Positions 33,981 through 43,880 of a DNA stretch of 55,545 nucleotides are shown here, one piece after another (the stretch's first letter is position 1; each line of letters starts with the position of its first letter). Under the pieces are notes generated by a model. The model had not been told where the DNA came from and did no database searches. It saw only the letters and a list, made by a program, of their open reading frames with translations. Origin of the DNA: an uncultured Clostridiaceae bacterium (lineage in GTDB: Bacteria > Bacillota > Clostridia > Lachnospirales > Lachnospiraceae); NCBI GenBank assembly GCA_947177415.1, contig CAMWUK010000012.1, forward strand, positions 1 to 55,545, in the 5' to 3' direction. A program made the position numbers and the translations under genes.

Positions 33981-35756
33981 TTATCCTCTTGTTTCCTTTC
34001 CACCTATTTCTTCCAAAAACACGGTTCTTGCTTCCCCTGTTAAAGGGTTTCGTTTCTGATAATCAAAAAAGATATGAGAATCTTTTTTCTGCTTTCGTCC
34101 CTCATTTACCAGCAAATCTAAATCGTATGAGAAATACTCAATATGGGTCATTCTTGCCATTTGCCTTGCTTGAAATTTTTTGTATCCCGACATTAGGCAC
34201 TCTACCCCTTCTCTATTTTTTTCCTCCATATTCTTGTAAAATTCATGATATGTTTTCTTCCATTGCTCTTGATTTTTTGCAAATTCCGGACGGCTCTTTA
34301 AATTCTCCCGAAGATATAAATCATACACTAAAAGTTCTGAAAGCGGCTCTCTAAGTTCTGGTTTTTCTTCTGTAACAAACTCTAAAAGTATCCGATAACG
34401 GCTGATTCTGGCATGTTGCTGTCCATTTATCTGGTGTTTCTCATAATAGTCTCCAAGTTCTTTATAGAAATCAAAAGGTGATGTATAATGATGCAGTAGA
34501 AATTGCAAGCTATTTGCAAATTGGTCACTATTGTAATATACTTCTACCATATCTTCTACTTTTTTTAACTTAAGAACATCCTCATAAGGCAGCCATTTTG
34601 TGGTGAGAACTTCATAAGGAGCATGTCCCTTATATAAAATATCATGCTCTCTTTGCTGCTGATACATAGGTGCTCCCTTTAATACCTTTAGAAATCCTAA
34701 TTGTAATTGATTTGGTGCCAATGCATATACATCATTAAACGACTTGCGAAAAGAAGCATAGTCCTCAAAAGGAAGCCCGGCAATCAAATCCAGGTGTTGG
34801 TGTATATTTCCTCCAGCTTGTACTCTTTTTACTGCATAAGCAAGTTTCTCCAAGTCCATTTTCCTGTTAATTGCTTGGATTGTTTGCGGATTGGTAGATT
34901 GCACCCCAATTTCCAACTGTACCAGTCCTGCCCTCATTTGATTGAGGAGAGCAAGTTCTTCCTCTTTCAACAAATCTGCTGATATTTCAAAATGAAAATT
35001 GGTGATTCCATTATCATGTTCTTTAATGTATTCCCATATTGCCATGGCATGATTGTGATTACAATTAAAAGTACGGTCAATAAATTTTACCTGTGGTACT
35101 TTGTGGTCAAGAAAAATCTGTAATTCTTTCTTTACCAAATCAAGGTTACGAAGACGGATTCCCTTTTCGATAGACGATAAGCAGTAACTGCAAGAAAAAG
35201 GACACCCTCTGCTTGATTCATAATATATAATTTTGTGTTCAAACAAATCAAAATCATCATAAGGAAAAGGTACTACACTTAAATCCAAAGGTGGTCTGGA
35301 TGGATTTATCTGTACCCCTTCCTTAGTTTGATATGAAATTCCCTTTATGGATTCTAAACTTCCTTTATTCTCTATATAGTATGCCATAAGTTCCAGAAAA
35401 GTCTGTTCCCCTTCTCCCATCAGTACACCCTCTATCCCAGGATGACTGGCAAACAATTCCTCTACTTCATAGGATACCTCTGGTCCTCCAAGCCATATTT
35501 TAACATCTGGCAACACTTTCTTGATTTCTCTGGTAATCTCCCATACTATATCAATATTCCAGATATAACAGGAAATTGCCAGTAAATCTGGTTTCTTCTT
35601 ATATAAATCCATAAGGATTTCATCTACATAATTATTTATAGTGTATTCTGCTATTTCAATATTATCCTTGTAACATTCTGCATATTTTTGCAAACTGTAC
35701 ACTGCCAAATTGGAATGGATATATTTTGCATTAATCGCCACAAGTACAACTTTCAT
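33981..35756 (-). CDS. B12-binding radical SAM protein
   Basis: 591 residues: an N-terminal cobalamin-binding Rossmann domain (about 1-140, VAINAKYIHSNLAV at the start), a radical SAM core with the 4Fe-4S motif YYESSRGCPFSCSYCLSS (C-x3-C-x2-C), and a C-terminal DUF4080-like helical region. The substrate is unknown. Members with this architecture are common, single-copy genes in Clostridia. It is followed after 4 nt by the exonuclease gene. Confidence 0.9.
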   Translation of the reverse strand: MKVVLVAINAKYIHSNLAVYSLQKYAECYKDNIEIAEYTINNYVDEILMDLYKKKPDLLAISCYIWNIDIVWEITREIKKVLPDVKIWLGGPEVSYEVEELFASHPGIEGVLMGEGEQTFLELMAYYIENKGSLESIKGISYQTKEGVQINPSRPPLDLSVVPFPYDDFDLFEHKIIYYESSRGCPFSCSYCLSSIEKGIRLRNLDLVKKELQIFLDHKVPQVKFIDRTFNCNHNHAMAIWEYIKEHDNGITNFHFEISADLLKEEELALLNQMRAGLVQLEIGVQSTNPQTIQAINRKMDLEKLAYAVKRVQAGGNIHQHLDLIAGLPFEDYASFRKSFNDVYALAPNQLQLGFLKVLKGAPMYQQQREHDILYKGHAPYEVLTTKWLPYEDVLKLKKVEDMVEVYYNSDQFANSLQFLLHHYTSPFDFYKELGDYYEKHQINGQQHARISRYRILLEFVTEEKPELREPLSELLVYDLYLRENLKSRPEFAKNQEQWKKTYHEFYKNMEEKNREGVECLMSGYKKFQARQMARMTHIEYFSYDLDLLVNEGRKQKKDSHIFFDYQKRNPLTGEARTVFLEEIGGKETRG

Positions 35757-35847
35757 AAATTCCTCCTATGTTCCGGCTATCGCACCAATAGTTCTCTTTT
35801 ATGGTTAATTATAGCTAACTGATTAGTTACAATTATAGTTACTTTTT

Positions 35848-37743
35848 TTATAAAGTCAATTCTACATGGTATTCCTCCAGCCATAAATTTATCTGAATTA
35901 AATAAGCATACATCTGGGGTGTTGCCATCAACTGTCCAAACCAAGGCTTTCCATAATCTGAAGGGCTATCCATTAATTTTCTTAAATAACTCTCATCCAC
36001 CAGACAGCTAATAGGGGCATTTTTATTTTCAAGGATCTGTTTCAGATTTTTCTTTAGCAGATTCTCAAATTTCGGGTCATAAGTTTTTGGATAAGGACAT
36101 TTTTTTCGTTCAATAACAGAAGAAGGCAGATAATCCTTCATGGCATCTTTTAAAAGACTTTTTACCTGATTGTTGTGATACTTATATTCCCATGGCAGGC
36201 TGTAAAGGTATTCCACCAATCTATGGTCAGCAAAAGGGACTCTCACTTCCAATCCACAGGACATCGTCATCCGGTCTTTTCTCTCTAACAAAGTTGCCAT
36301 AAACCACCTGATATTCAGCCATGCAAGTTCTCTTTCTCTTCGATTTGTAGCAGATTTCTCTGGATTAGCTACAAACATTTTTCCTCGTTCTATTTGCTCT
36401 CTTGGAAGAAGAGGTGTTTCTCCAAGACTTCTTTCATACTGGCTTTTTACATATTCCTCCATTGGAAGCTTCTCCCTAAGGCTTGGCTGTAACACTCTTT
36501 TTCTAAATTCCAAATCTCTGGACCAAGGGAAACGGTCAATTTCAAAACTTTCTTTTGCCCGGAACCATGGATATCCTCCAAATATTTCATCGGCACACTC
36601 CCCAGATAAACATACTGTATGCTTTTCTTTTATCTTATTTGAAAAAAACATAAGGGATGCATCCACATCTGTCATTCCCGGCATATCTTTCGCTCTTACT
36701 GCTTCTAACAGGCAATGAAACAACTCTGTATAGGCACATTCCAAATACCTATGATTTGAACCAATATGAGCTACCATCTCATCTACATAAGGCCGGTCCT
36801 CCTCTGGCTGGAAACTGGATGCCTGAAAATTCTCGCTATTATCTGTATAATCAAAAGAATAAGTGTCCAGCACCTTTCCCTGTTCTTTTAAATGTTTTGC
36901 AGCTACCGCAGATACTACGCTGGAATCCAGTCCTCCTGATAATAATGTACAGATAGGAACATCTGACACCAATTGTCTTGTTATGGCATCTGTAAGAATT
37001 TCTTTTACATATTCTACGGCATCTTCATAGCTATCCTTACACTCTTTTGCCTCTGGTTTCCAATACTGCCATTGTTCTATACCACTCTGGCTATACATTC
37101 CGCAATGTCCCGGCAGTACTTCATGGATATTTTCATATACACCACTGCCTGGTACTCTTGCAGGTCCAATGCCAAAAATCTGGCAAAGACCATAACTGCT
37201 TACTTTAGGACGGATACTTGGACAGGAAAACAATGCTTTTATTTCTGATGCAAAAAAGAATTTTCCCTCAGATATTGTATAAAATAAAGGTTTCACTCCC
37301 AATCTGTCCCTACAGAAAAACAAACATCTTTCTTTATCATTCCAAATAACAAAACTGTAAATTCCATTTAATTTCTCTACCATTGATTTACCATATACCA
37401 TATAGGCTGCCAAAACTACTTCTGTATCGGAAGTAGTATCAAAAGAAATTCCTTTTCCCTGCAAATCTTTCCGAAGTTCTTCTGTATTATAAATTTCTCC
37501 ATTATATACAATATAATATTCCCAGTTATTAAGACTTTTTTTCATTGGCTGCTTTCCCCTTTCCGGGTCAATGACTGCCAATCTTGTATGGGCAAATGCG
37601 ATATGTTCTCCAACATAAATCCTGAAATCATCCGGTCCCCGGTGTCTTATGGTTCTCCCCATATCTGCTACTTGCTTTTCCTGCTTTTCTTTCGTTCGTA
37701 AAAAGTTCTCCTCTAGGGAACAATATCCTGCTATTCCGCACAT
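35848..37743 (-). CDS. asnB: Asparagine synthase (glutamine-hydrolysing)
   Basis: A 631-residue class B synthetase making asparagine from aspartate, glutamine and ATP. The N-terminal glutaminase domain begins MCGIAGYCSLEE, with Cys2 as nucleophile, and contains RHRGPDD and YNGEIYN. The synthetase domain (about 225-600) has the P-loop LSGGLDSSVVSA and CLSGECADEIFGGYPW. It is about 70 residues longer than E. coli AsnB and similar to Bacillus AsnB-type proteins. Between 37744 and 37881 an inverted repeat AAAACCTC/GAGGTTTT could act in the leader. Confidence 0.93.
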   Translation of the reverse strand: MCGIAGYCSLEENFLRTKEKQEKQVADMGRTIRHRGPDDFRIYVGEHIAFAHTRLAVIDPERGKQPMKKSLNNWEYYIVYNGEIYNTEELRKDLQGKGISFDTTSDTEVVLAAYMVYGKSMVEKLNGIYSFVIWNDKERCLFFCRDRLGVKPLFYTISEGKFFFASEIKALFSCPSIRPKVSSYGLCQIFGIGPARVPGSGVYENIHEVLPGHCGMYSQSGIEQWQYWKPEAKECKDSYEDAVEYVKEILTDAITRQLVSDVPICTLLSGGLDSSVVSAVAAKHLKEQGKVLDTYSFDYTDNSENFQASSFQPEEDRPYVDEMVAHIGSNHRYLECAYTELFHCLLEAVRAKDMPGMTDVDASLMFFSNKIKEKHTVCLSGECADEIFGGYPWFRAKESFEIDRFPWSRDLEFRKRVLQPSLREKLPMEEYVKSQYERSLGETPLLPREQIERGKMFVANPEKSATNRRERELAWLNIRWFMATLLERKDRMTMSCGLEVRVPFADHRLVEYLYSLPWEYKYHNNQVKSLLKDAMKDYLPSSVIERKKCPYPKTYDPKFENLLKKNLKQILENKNAPISCLVDESYLRKLMDSPSDYGKPWFGQLMATPQMYAYLIQINLWLEEYHVELTL

Positions 37744-37881
37744 AATAAAAACCTCTCTATTCTAAAGATATTTTTCTGCCTATCCTTTAGTATATGGAGG
37801 TTTTTATTTCTTTATGTCTTCCATTTCCCTTGAAATCTCTCCATAAAAACAATATAATAAAACAAAAGGAGGGCGGTTACC

Positions 37882-39576
37882 ATGAATCAAAAAGTTTCTA
37901 TTGGTATTCAGGATTTTGAAAGTATCCGTAAAAATAACTGTTTTTATATTGATAAAACCCATTTTATAAAGGAATGGTGGGATTGCGGGGATGCTGTTAC
38001 CTTAATTACCCGCCCGAGACGTTTTGGGAAGACCTTGAATATGAGTATGTTAGAACAGTTTTTTTCCAACCGCTATGAAGGACGAGGGGATTTGTTTGAA
38101 GGACTTTCTGTATGGGAGCATGAGGAGTACCGGAACCTGCAGGGAACCTATCCTGTTATTGCTCTAACCTTTGCTAATGTAAAAGAAACAAACTTTTTAG
38201 ATGTAAAAAAACGTATTAGTCAAATTATTGCCGATTTATATACCAAACACCGTTTTCTGATGGATAGTGAACAGATGGACGAAGCTGAAAAGAAATATAT
38301 TCGCAATATTATTAACTACCAATCTCAAATACCAGATGATATTATATCCATTTCTATTCATAAATTATCAGATTTTTTATCCCGTTATTACGGAAAAAAG
38401 GTTATTATTTTATTGGATGAATATGATACTCCTATGCAGGAGGCTTATGTAAGCGGTTTTTGGGATGAACTGGTGTCCTTTATCCGGACTATGTTCAATT
38501 CCACTTTTAAAACCAATCCTTATTTGGAACGGGCTGTTATGACAGGCATTACCAGAGTAAGTAAAGAATCCATATTTTCAGATTTAAATAATTTGAAAGT
38601 TGTCACTACTACTTCGGACGAATATGAGGATTCTTTTGGTTTTACGGAAGAAGAAGTCTTTGCTGCACTAGACCAATTCAACATGTCCGATAAAAAGGAA
38701 ACGGTGAAATACTGGTATGATGGTTTTACCTTTGGCAAAACATCTGATATTTATAATCCCTGGTCTATTATAAATTTTCTGGATACGGGAAAATTCCAGC
38801 CTTACTGGGCAAATACCAGTTCCAACAGTTTAGTAGGGAAACTAATCAAAGAAGGCAATGCAAATGTGAAAAAGACTATGGAAGATTTGTTGTCAGGAAA
38901 ATCACTGGTTACAGAGATAGATGAACAGATTGTATTTAACCAGTTGGAACGCAGCCAGTCTGCTATATGGAGTCTTCTTCTTGCCAGTGGTTATTTAAAG
39001 TTGAAACACTTAGATATGGAAAATCCCGAAGAAGGTTTTGTCTATGAACTGGTTCTGACCAACCATGAAGTGTTACTCATGTTCCGAAACATGATTAAGG
39101 GATGGTTTTCGGATTATACGGAAGATTATAATGAATTTATCCATATGCTGATCCAGGGTGAAATTGATGAAATGAATTATTATATGAATGAAATATCCTT
39201 GCAGATGTTTAGTTACTTTGACACAGGAACACACCCATCCGGACGCAGCCACCCAGAAAAATTTTATCATGGTTTTATCCTGGGTCTTATGGTGGATTTG
39301 CGTAACCGCTATGTCATTACCTCTAACAGAGAAAGTGGTTTTGGGCGTTATGATATTATGCTGGAACCCCTTCATAAAGAAGATGATGCTATAATCATTG
39401 AATTTAAGGTGTTTCATCCGCAGAAAGAGCAAAGTCTTTCTGATACTCTTGCATCGGCACATGCCCAGATTGAAGAAAAACAGTATGCCCAAACACTGAT
39501 AGCAAAAGGAATATCGGAAAAACGCATTCGGAAGTATGGCTTTGCTTTTGAAGGAAAAACTGTATTGATTGGATAA
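37882..39576 (+). CDS. AAA-ATPase-like protein with C-terminal PD-(D/E)XK nuclease domain
   Basis: 564 residues. The N-terminal AAA-like domain shows YIDKTHFIKEWW, a P-loop-like RPRRFGKTLNMSML and Walker B KVIILLDEYDTPMQE. The C-terminal part has GRYDIMLEP and IIEFKVFH, the D and E-x-K of a PD-(D/E)XK nuclease fold. This AAA-ATPase_like plus PDDEXK_9 architecture is often multi-copy in anaerobes and its function is unknown. A role in mobile elements or defence is suspected. AGGAGGGCG precedes the ATG. Confidence 0.85.
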   Translation: MNQKVSIGIQDFESIRKNNCFYIDKTHFIKEWWDCGDAVTLITRPRRFGKTLNMSMLEQFFSNRYEGRGDLFEGLSVWEHEEYRNLQGTYPVIALTFANVKETNFLDVKKRISQIIADLYTKHRFLMDSEQMDEAEKKYIRNIINYQSQIPDDIISISIHKLSDFLSRYYGKKVIILLDEYDTPMQEAYVSGFWDELVSFIRTMFNSTFKTNPYLERAVMTGITRVSKESIFSDLNNLKVVTTTSDEYEDSFGFTEEEVFAALDQFNMSDKKETVKYWYDGFTFGKTSDIYNPWSIINFLDTGKFQPYWANTSSNSLVGKLIKEGNANVKKTMEDLLSGKSLVTEIDEQIVFNQLERSQSAIWSLLLASGYLKLKHLDMENPEEGFVYELVLTNHEVLLMFRNMIKGWFSDYTEDYNEFIHMLIQGEIDEMNYYMNEISLQMFSYFDTGTHPSGRSHPEKFYHGFILGLMVDLRNRYVITSNRESGFGRYDIMLEPLHKEDDAIIIEFKVFHPQKEQSLSDTLASAHAQIEEKQYAQTLIAKGISEKRIRKYGFAFEGKTVLIG

Positions 39577-39591
39577 GGAAATCAAAATAAT

Positions 39592-39803
39592 AAAATACCT
39601 CTAAAGCAGACCATTTGTTACTGTTTGCACCGTAGGTGCAAACAGTAACAGAATCCAGCCTATTTATAATTCGCCTTCGGTGAAAGGCTGGATTCTTGGC
39701 TGTTTTATCTTCTTGGCACATAGCTTGACAGCAAGTGTCAAGCTTGTGAGTGAACAGTAACGACCATTTCATAGAAACATGGATACTACTTTAGAGGTAT
39801 TTT
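39592..39803. terminator. Bidirectional terminator interrupted by a MITE
   Basis: Perfect 15-nt arms AAAATACCTCTAAAG (39592-39606) and CTTTAGAGGTATTTT (39789-39803) would form the shared terminator of two convergent genes. Its loop of about 29 nt is split by an R3 element (39617-39761) and the duplicated target. The stem survives, but with a loop of about 180 nt. Confidence 0.75.
39617..39761. repeat. MITE family R3, copy 1
   Basis: A 145-bp element with terminal repeats GTTACTGTT/AACAGTAAC and perfect 8-bp duplications GACCATTT (39609-39616 and 39762-39769). Internal hairpins: TTTGCACC/GGTGCAAA, GAATCCAGCC/GGCTGGATTC and GCTTGACA/TGTCAAGC. It lies in the loop of a terminator between convergent genes. 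Confidence 0.9.
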
Positions 39804-39806
39804 CGG

Positions 39807-40739
39807 TTACCGTTGGTTTTTTGGAATAAAATACTCTAACATCTCTTTATATTTATCTTGTGCAGACAAACAAGTGTCAATCAAATACCCTTTTTCTAAT
39901 CCAAATTCTTTTAATCCCCTATAATAATACAGTTTGTGTGTCTCATCAATAATGAAAGGCACTATATTATGTTTCAAACACTCTTTGAATATTATTAATC
40001 GCCCTACTCTTCCATTTCCATCTTGAAAAGGATGAATTTTTTCAAAATAGTAATGAAACTCCACAATATCACTAAAAGTTATATTTTCTTTTTGCTGATA
40101 TTCATATAATAATCTCTGGACTTCTTTTTTAACCTTACCAGGTGGTGTTGTCTTAGAATCTCCTACCATATTGGGACGTTGTTTATAATCCCCGACATTA
40201 AACCATTCCAGACGGCTATCAGATGTATTTACCTTCAAAATTGCATGGAACTGCTTTATTATATTTTCGGTCAATACATCATCGGCACAATTCAACATAT
40301 AATCAAAACACTGAAAATGATTTATGGTTTCCATAATATCGTCAATCCTTGCAGGTTCAGTCTCTACACCAATTGTATTCGTCTCATAAATATACCTTGT
40401 CTGCTCTTCTGTTAATCGGCTGCCCTCAATATGATTGGAATTATAAGCAAGTTTTATCTGTGTTTGATGGTATATTCCACCTTTTAATCTAATTCTTTTT
40501 TCTTCTCTTAATTGATACAATAGAGTTGTTTTATCAACCTCTTGCTCCATTGTCATAATATCCCCCGGCTGACAATGAAGATAATTACAGATATCTTCAA
40601 TAATTTTCATAGCCACAGGTTCATTCTTAGATAACTTTGCAAGAGTAGCTGTTGAAATCCTAAGGCTTTCTCGCAATTCCGTTTTGGAAATATTCCTTTG
40701 TTTAAGTATTTTGAATAAATTACTATAGGAAATTTTCAT
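39807..40739 (-). CDS. Fic-family protein with N-terminal helix-turn-helix
   Basis: 310 residues. An XRE-like HTH (about 8-60, TELRESLRISTATLAKLS) precedes a Fic domain with the complete catalytic motif HPFQDGNGRVGR. An inhibitory-helix motif of the (S/T)xxxE(G/N) type is present as SNHIEG at about residue 108, i.e. a class II autoinhibited enzyme. Fic enzymes transfer AMP or another nucleotide to target proteins. The HTH suggests that it controls its own expression. An ATG at 40739 with GGATGG upstream is chosen; a longer frame to 40778 is unlikely. Confidence 0.87.
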   Translation of the reverse strand: MKISYSNLFKILKQRNISKTELRESLRISTATLAKLSKNEPVAMKIIEDICNYLHCQPGDIMTMEQEVDKTTLLYQLREEKRIRLKGGIYHQTQIKLAYNSNHIEGSRLTEEQTRYIYETNTIGVETEPARIDDIMETINHFQCFDYMLNCADDVLTENIIKQFHAILKVNTSDSRLEWFNVGDYKQRPNMVGDSKTTPPGKVKKEVQRLLYEYQQKENITFSDIVEFHYYFEKIHPFQDGNGRVGRLIIFKECLKHNIVPFIIDETHKLYYYRGLKEFGLEKGYLIDTCLSAQDKYKEMLEYFIPKNQR

Positions 40740-40921
40740 GTATTTATACCATCCTTTCTTTGAAATAATATAGCACAAACATTCATGATTGTAAATAAAA
40801 TTCAGAAAAATTTACATTCGCAAACTTTTTTTGATTATTCTACTTTGTAAACACTTCCTTATACAGAATAAACGCATACATAAAAAAAGTGTAACTGTTC
40901 ATTCCCCCAAAAAAGTCTACA

Positions 40922-40980
40922 TTGAAAAACAAATGAAAAATTATTATACTTATAGATAGTAAGCTCTCATGCAGCTTACT
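40922..40980 (+). promoter_or_regulatory. Promoter and palindrome upstream of the SpoIID-like gene
   Basis: A -35 TTGAAA (40922-40927), a 17-nt spacer and a -10 TATACT (40945-40950) are followed by the palindrome AGTAAGCT/AGCTTACT (40958-40965 and 40973-40980). The palindrome is near the transcription start, where a repressor or an RNA hairpin could act. A fragment of a GTAACTGTTCA end lies upstream at about 40892. Confidence 0.6.
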
Positions 40981-41017
40981 GCACTACCATAAATGAAAGA
41001 AAAGGAGAAATAGAAAC

Positions 41018-42745
41018 ATGTTAAAAAACAAACAGAAAATCATACACATTATGCTTGCAGTTGTTATGTGTATATCCATGCTGCAGGGAATTTGTGTACA
41101 CGCAGAGGGAACTCCAACACCAACACCGGAATCCTCAGTAACCACACCAGAACCCTCAGTACCTACACCAAAAACCCCAATACCAGTCAAAAAAACTCCA
41201 ACACCACCAAAGAAAACTCCGAAACCACCAAAGCAGAAAAAAATCTCAATGAAGAAAGCACTTACCTTGGATGTTGGAAAAACCAAAACTCTTACTGTAT
41301 CTGGTACAAAAAAAGCAGTCAAATGGTCCTCTTCAAACAGGAAAGTAGCTGTACTTACCAAAGTTGGAAAGAAGAAATTGAAAATCCTGGGAAAAGACGA
41401 TGGAACAACAATAATTACTGCAAAAGCTGAAAACCAGCGTATTACCTGTAAAGTAAAAATAGAAAAAAAGAAAATCCGTATCCTCTTAAAATCAACTGGT
41501 TATAAAAGTTTGACTCATGATAAAGTAACCCTGACCTCAACAAATAAATTTACTGTGAGCAACGGAAAAAGGACAAAAACTTATCCTGCAAAGAAAAAGA
41601 TTTCCATTAAGGCATCAAGTAAGATATTTAAAGATGCTTCTGTTGTAACAATACAACCAGAGAAAAAGGGAAGGATAACACTGACTTCCATTAAAAGAAG
41701 CCAGGGGAATCCATCTTACCGTGGAGCCATCATACTCCGGAAGGCTGGAAATAACCTATCTGTAGTTAACGAGGTTCCCTTAGAGGAATATTTATATAGT
41801 GTGGTCAGCAGTGAAATATCCTCTTCTTCCCCTGCGGAAACATTAAAGGCACAGGCAATAACAGCCAGAAGTTATGCATATTCCCATTTAGGCAATGGAA
41901 ACTATAAGAAATACAAGGCAGATTTCGACGACAGCACAACCTTTCAGGTATACAATAACCTTGCGGAAACCCAATCTACAAGAAAAGCAGTAAACGAAAC
42001 AGAAGATAAGGTATTAAAAGATGGAAATAAAATTGTTTCAACATTTTATTTTTCTACTTCCTTTGGCCAGACTACTGTCCCATCAGAAATATGGGGTTCC
42101 GTTCGTGCGGATAGATACTATAAAAGTATTTTACAGCAGAAACGGGAAAGCCAGAAAAATTTATCCACAGAATCTGCATTTGAAGCCTTTATTAAAAGTA
42201 CTACAACTACCTTTGACAGTAAGTCAGATTGGTATCGTTGGCATGTGACAATAACTAAGAAAGACTTTCAAAAGTATATCAATGGAAGGCTGGCTTCCTG
42301 GTATGCTTCATATCCCAGTTATGTAAAGACCAAGCAAAAAGATGGAAGTTATAAAAGCCAAAAGATTTCTTCTATTGGCAAGTTAAAAAATGTAACCATT
42401 GTAGAGCGTAAGAAAAGTGGTCTGGCAAGTGTTTTACAGATTAAGGGAAGTAAGAATACTGTGCGGATTTACGGCGGCGAAAGACTCCGTTACATATTAT
42501 CACCAGGTTCAAATCCAATTGTAAAAAAGAATGGTGGAAAAGTTTCTGGTATGTCCTCTCTTCCAAGTTCATTCTTTTGTGTGAAAAAAAGCAAAAAGAA
42601 ATATACAATCTATGGTGGTGGATATGGACATGGCGTAGGCATGAGCCAGACTGGAGCAAATCAAATGGGACGTGAAGGATATAGCTATGTTAAAATTTTG
42701 CATCACTACTTTAAGAATGTACAAATAAAACGAATTATAAGCTAG
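41018..42745 (+). CDS. Secreted SpoIID/LytB-domain protein with Big-like domain
   Basis: 575 residues. A signal peptide (about 1-31) is followed by a Pro/Thr-rich linker, a bacterial Ig-like (Big_2) domain (about 78-155, VKWSSSNRKVAVL), and a SpoIID/LytB domain (about 215-570) with VPLEEYLYSVVSSEI, LKAQAITARSYAY and the terminal GYGHGVGMSQTGANQM. SpoIID-type proteins cleave glycan strands lacking stem peptides. A non-sporulation member with a surface anchor or linker is likely here. AAAGGAG precedes the ATG. Confidence 0.87.
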   Translation: MLKNKQKIIHIMLAVVMCISMLQGICVHAEGTPTPTPESSVTTPEPSVPTPKTPIPVKKTPTPPKKTPKPPKQKKISMKKALTLDVGKTKTLTVSGTKKAVKWSSSNRKVAVLTKVGKKKLKILGKDDGTTIITAKAENQRITCKVKIEKKKIRILLKSTGYKSLTHDKVTLTSTNKFTVSNGKRTKTYPAKKKISIKASSKIFKDASVVTIQPEKKGRITLTSIKRSQGNPSYRGAIILRKAGNNLSVVNEVPLEEYLYSVVSSEISSSSPAETLKAQAITARSYAYSHLGNGNYKKYKADFDDSTTFQVYNNLAETQSTRKAVNETEDKVLKDGNKIVSTFYFSTSFGQTTVPSEIWGSVRADRYYKSILQQKRESQKNLSTESAFEAFIKSTTTTFDSKSDWYRWHVTITKKDFQKYINGRLASWYASYPSYVKTKQKDGSYKSQKISSIGKLKNVTIVERKKSGLASVLQIKGSKNTVRIYGGERLRYILSPGSNPIVKKNGGKVSGMSSLPSSFFCVKKSKKKYTIYGGGYGHGVGMSQTGANQMGREGYSYVKILHHYFKNVQIKRIIS

Positions 42746-42808
42746 TATGTGGTTTTTACCATAATCAACAAACAATCTTTATATTTACTACAAAGGAGGA
42801 TTATTCAA

Positions 42809-43603
42809 ATGAGAAATTTATGGACCAACTTATGCTATATTGTAGTTATTTTTATTATCGTTTTATCCATTACAACTTGGGATACTATTTACTACAGTTT
42901 TCAGGAACAGGTAGATGTTTATAACTCTGAGGAAGGTTATGACTACAAAGAGAAAGGAACTGGCGGCAATGTCAAAGCAGATGTGGATTTTACTTTAGGG
43001 GAAGCTGGCAGCATCGTTACTACTACAAAAAGACGTGGAAGTAGTTCAAAATCTACCAAATATTATTACATTATTCCGGTTGTATTTAATAGCGAACCAT
43101 GTTTTGTCTGTACAGAAGTATCTGAATCCAAAAAGTCTAACTTTGATTCTTTGGCAAACGATGGTAAACAAACGATTCCTCTTACTGGTACTTTTAAAAA
43201 ATTAGATGACAAAATGTACAAATATATGCTGGAATCTATAGAGGATTTGAATAAATATTACGAAAACCAGCTTTTCGAAAATGATACCGAATTAAAAGCA
43301 CATGTTCTTCCTGTTTGTTTAGTCCCTCTGGATTTTGAGAATCGTAACACTTATATCACTATATTAGCAGTACTTGTTGTCTTTGCTATATTCTTTTTGT
43401 TTATGGGTATTAGAAAAGCAAAGAAAACTGCTGCAAGAGAAGCGGCATACGAAGCAGAATTAGAAGCACACGCAAGAGAAAATATGAATCAGGCAGATGT
43501 TTCTACTACAGAAGCATCCGGAAGTACTACAGCAGAAATTGCTACAGAAAACAGGCAGTATCAAAATACATTAGACCAATTTAACGATCAACATAACCAA
43601 TAA
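42809..43603 (+). CDS. Membrane protein of unknown function
   Basis: 264 residues with a membrane helix near each end of the outer part: one at about residues 8-26 and one at about 189-209. Between them is an extracytoplasmic region of about 160 residues. A charged Ala/Glu-rich cytoplasmic tail (KAKKTAAREAAYEAELEAHA) follows. The family was not recognised. The start at 42809 has AAAGGAGGA upstream. It follows the SpoIID-like gene by 63 nt and is closed by a terminator, so the two may form an envelope operon. Confidence 0.75.
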   Translation: MRNLWTNLCYIVVIFIIVLSITTWDTIYYSFQEQVDVYNSEEGYDYKEKGTGGNVKADVDFTLGEAGSIVTTTKRRGSSSKSTKYYYIIPVVFNSEPCFVCTEVSESKKSNFDSLANDGKQTIPLTGTFKKLDDKMYKYMLESIEDLNKYYENQLFENDTELKAHVLPVCLVPLDFENRNTYITILAVLVVFAIFFLFMGIRKAKKTAAREAAYEAELEAHARENMNQADVSTTEASGSTTAEIATENRQYQNTLDQFNDQHNQ

Positions 43604-43621
43604 ACATAAATCAAAATTACT

Positions 43622-43665
43622 TAAAAGAGACGTTACATATTTTGTGTAATGTCTCTTTTACTATT
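43622..43665 (+). terminator. Terminator before the fructose operon
   Basis: A 16-bp stem (43622-43637 with 43645-43660, one mismatch) has a 7-nt loop and ends in CTTTTA. Downstream, 43665-43757 holds a further palindrome (AAAGTATATGCACAAATT with its inverted copy) and an R2-like end GGCTGAACTGTTAC. Confidence 0.75.
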
Positions 43666-43763
43666 AAGCATATAAAAGTATATGCACAAATTACCCTCTA
43701 TGAGCAAGTTCACTCGTGCAATTTGCACATATACTTTTACCCGGCTGAACTGTTACCACATTT

Positions 43764-43862
43764 TGTTGATTATTTTTGATTGAATTTGAATGTTTTTGAT
43801 TGACTTTTTCTATTTATGTGCTATAATATAGTCATAAACAATCATTCTCGGTCATTTTCATT
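43764..43862 (+). promoter_or_regulatory. fru operon promoter with repeated TTTTGATT sites
   Basis: A -35 TTGACT (43800-43805), a 16-nt spacer and a -10 TATAAT (43822-43827). The motif TTTTTGATTGA or close variants recurs three times upstream (about 43764-43803), and ATCATTC/TCATTC boxes follow the -10. Repeated boxes of this kind suit a DeoR-family repressor such as FruR, encoded by the first gene. Confidence 0.7.
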
Positions 43863-43880
43863 CATCAAGGAGGGATGTAA

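Noticed and set aside
37744-37830. Inverted repeat AAAACCTC/GAGGTTTT upstream of asnB as a riboswitch or T-box
   Set aside because: No T-box sequence or specifier structure is visible; it is short and could be chance in AT-rich DNA.
39073-39585. 170-codon minus-strand frame opposite the AAA-like/nuclease gene
   Set aside because: No ribosome site or recognisable domain, and the opposite frame has clear catalytic motifs.
41068-41430. 120-codon plus-strand frame inside the SpoIID-like gene
   Set aside because: Overlapping frame caused by the codon bias of the Pro/Thr-rich linker; the main frame has the signal peptide and domains.
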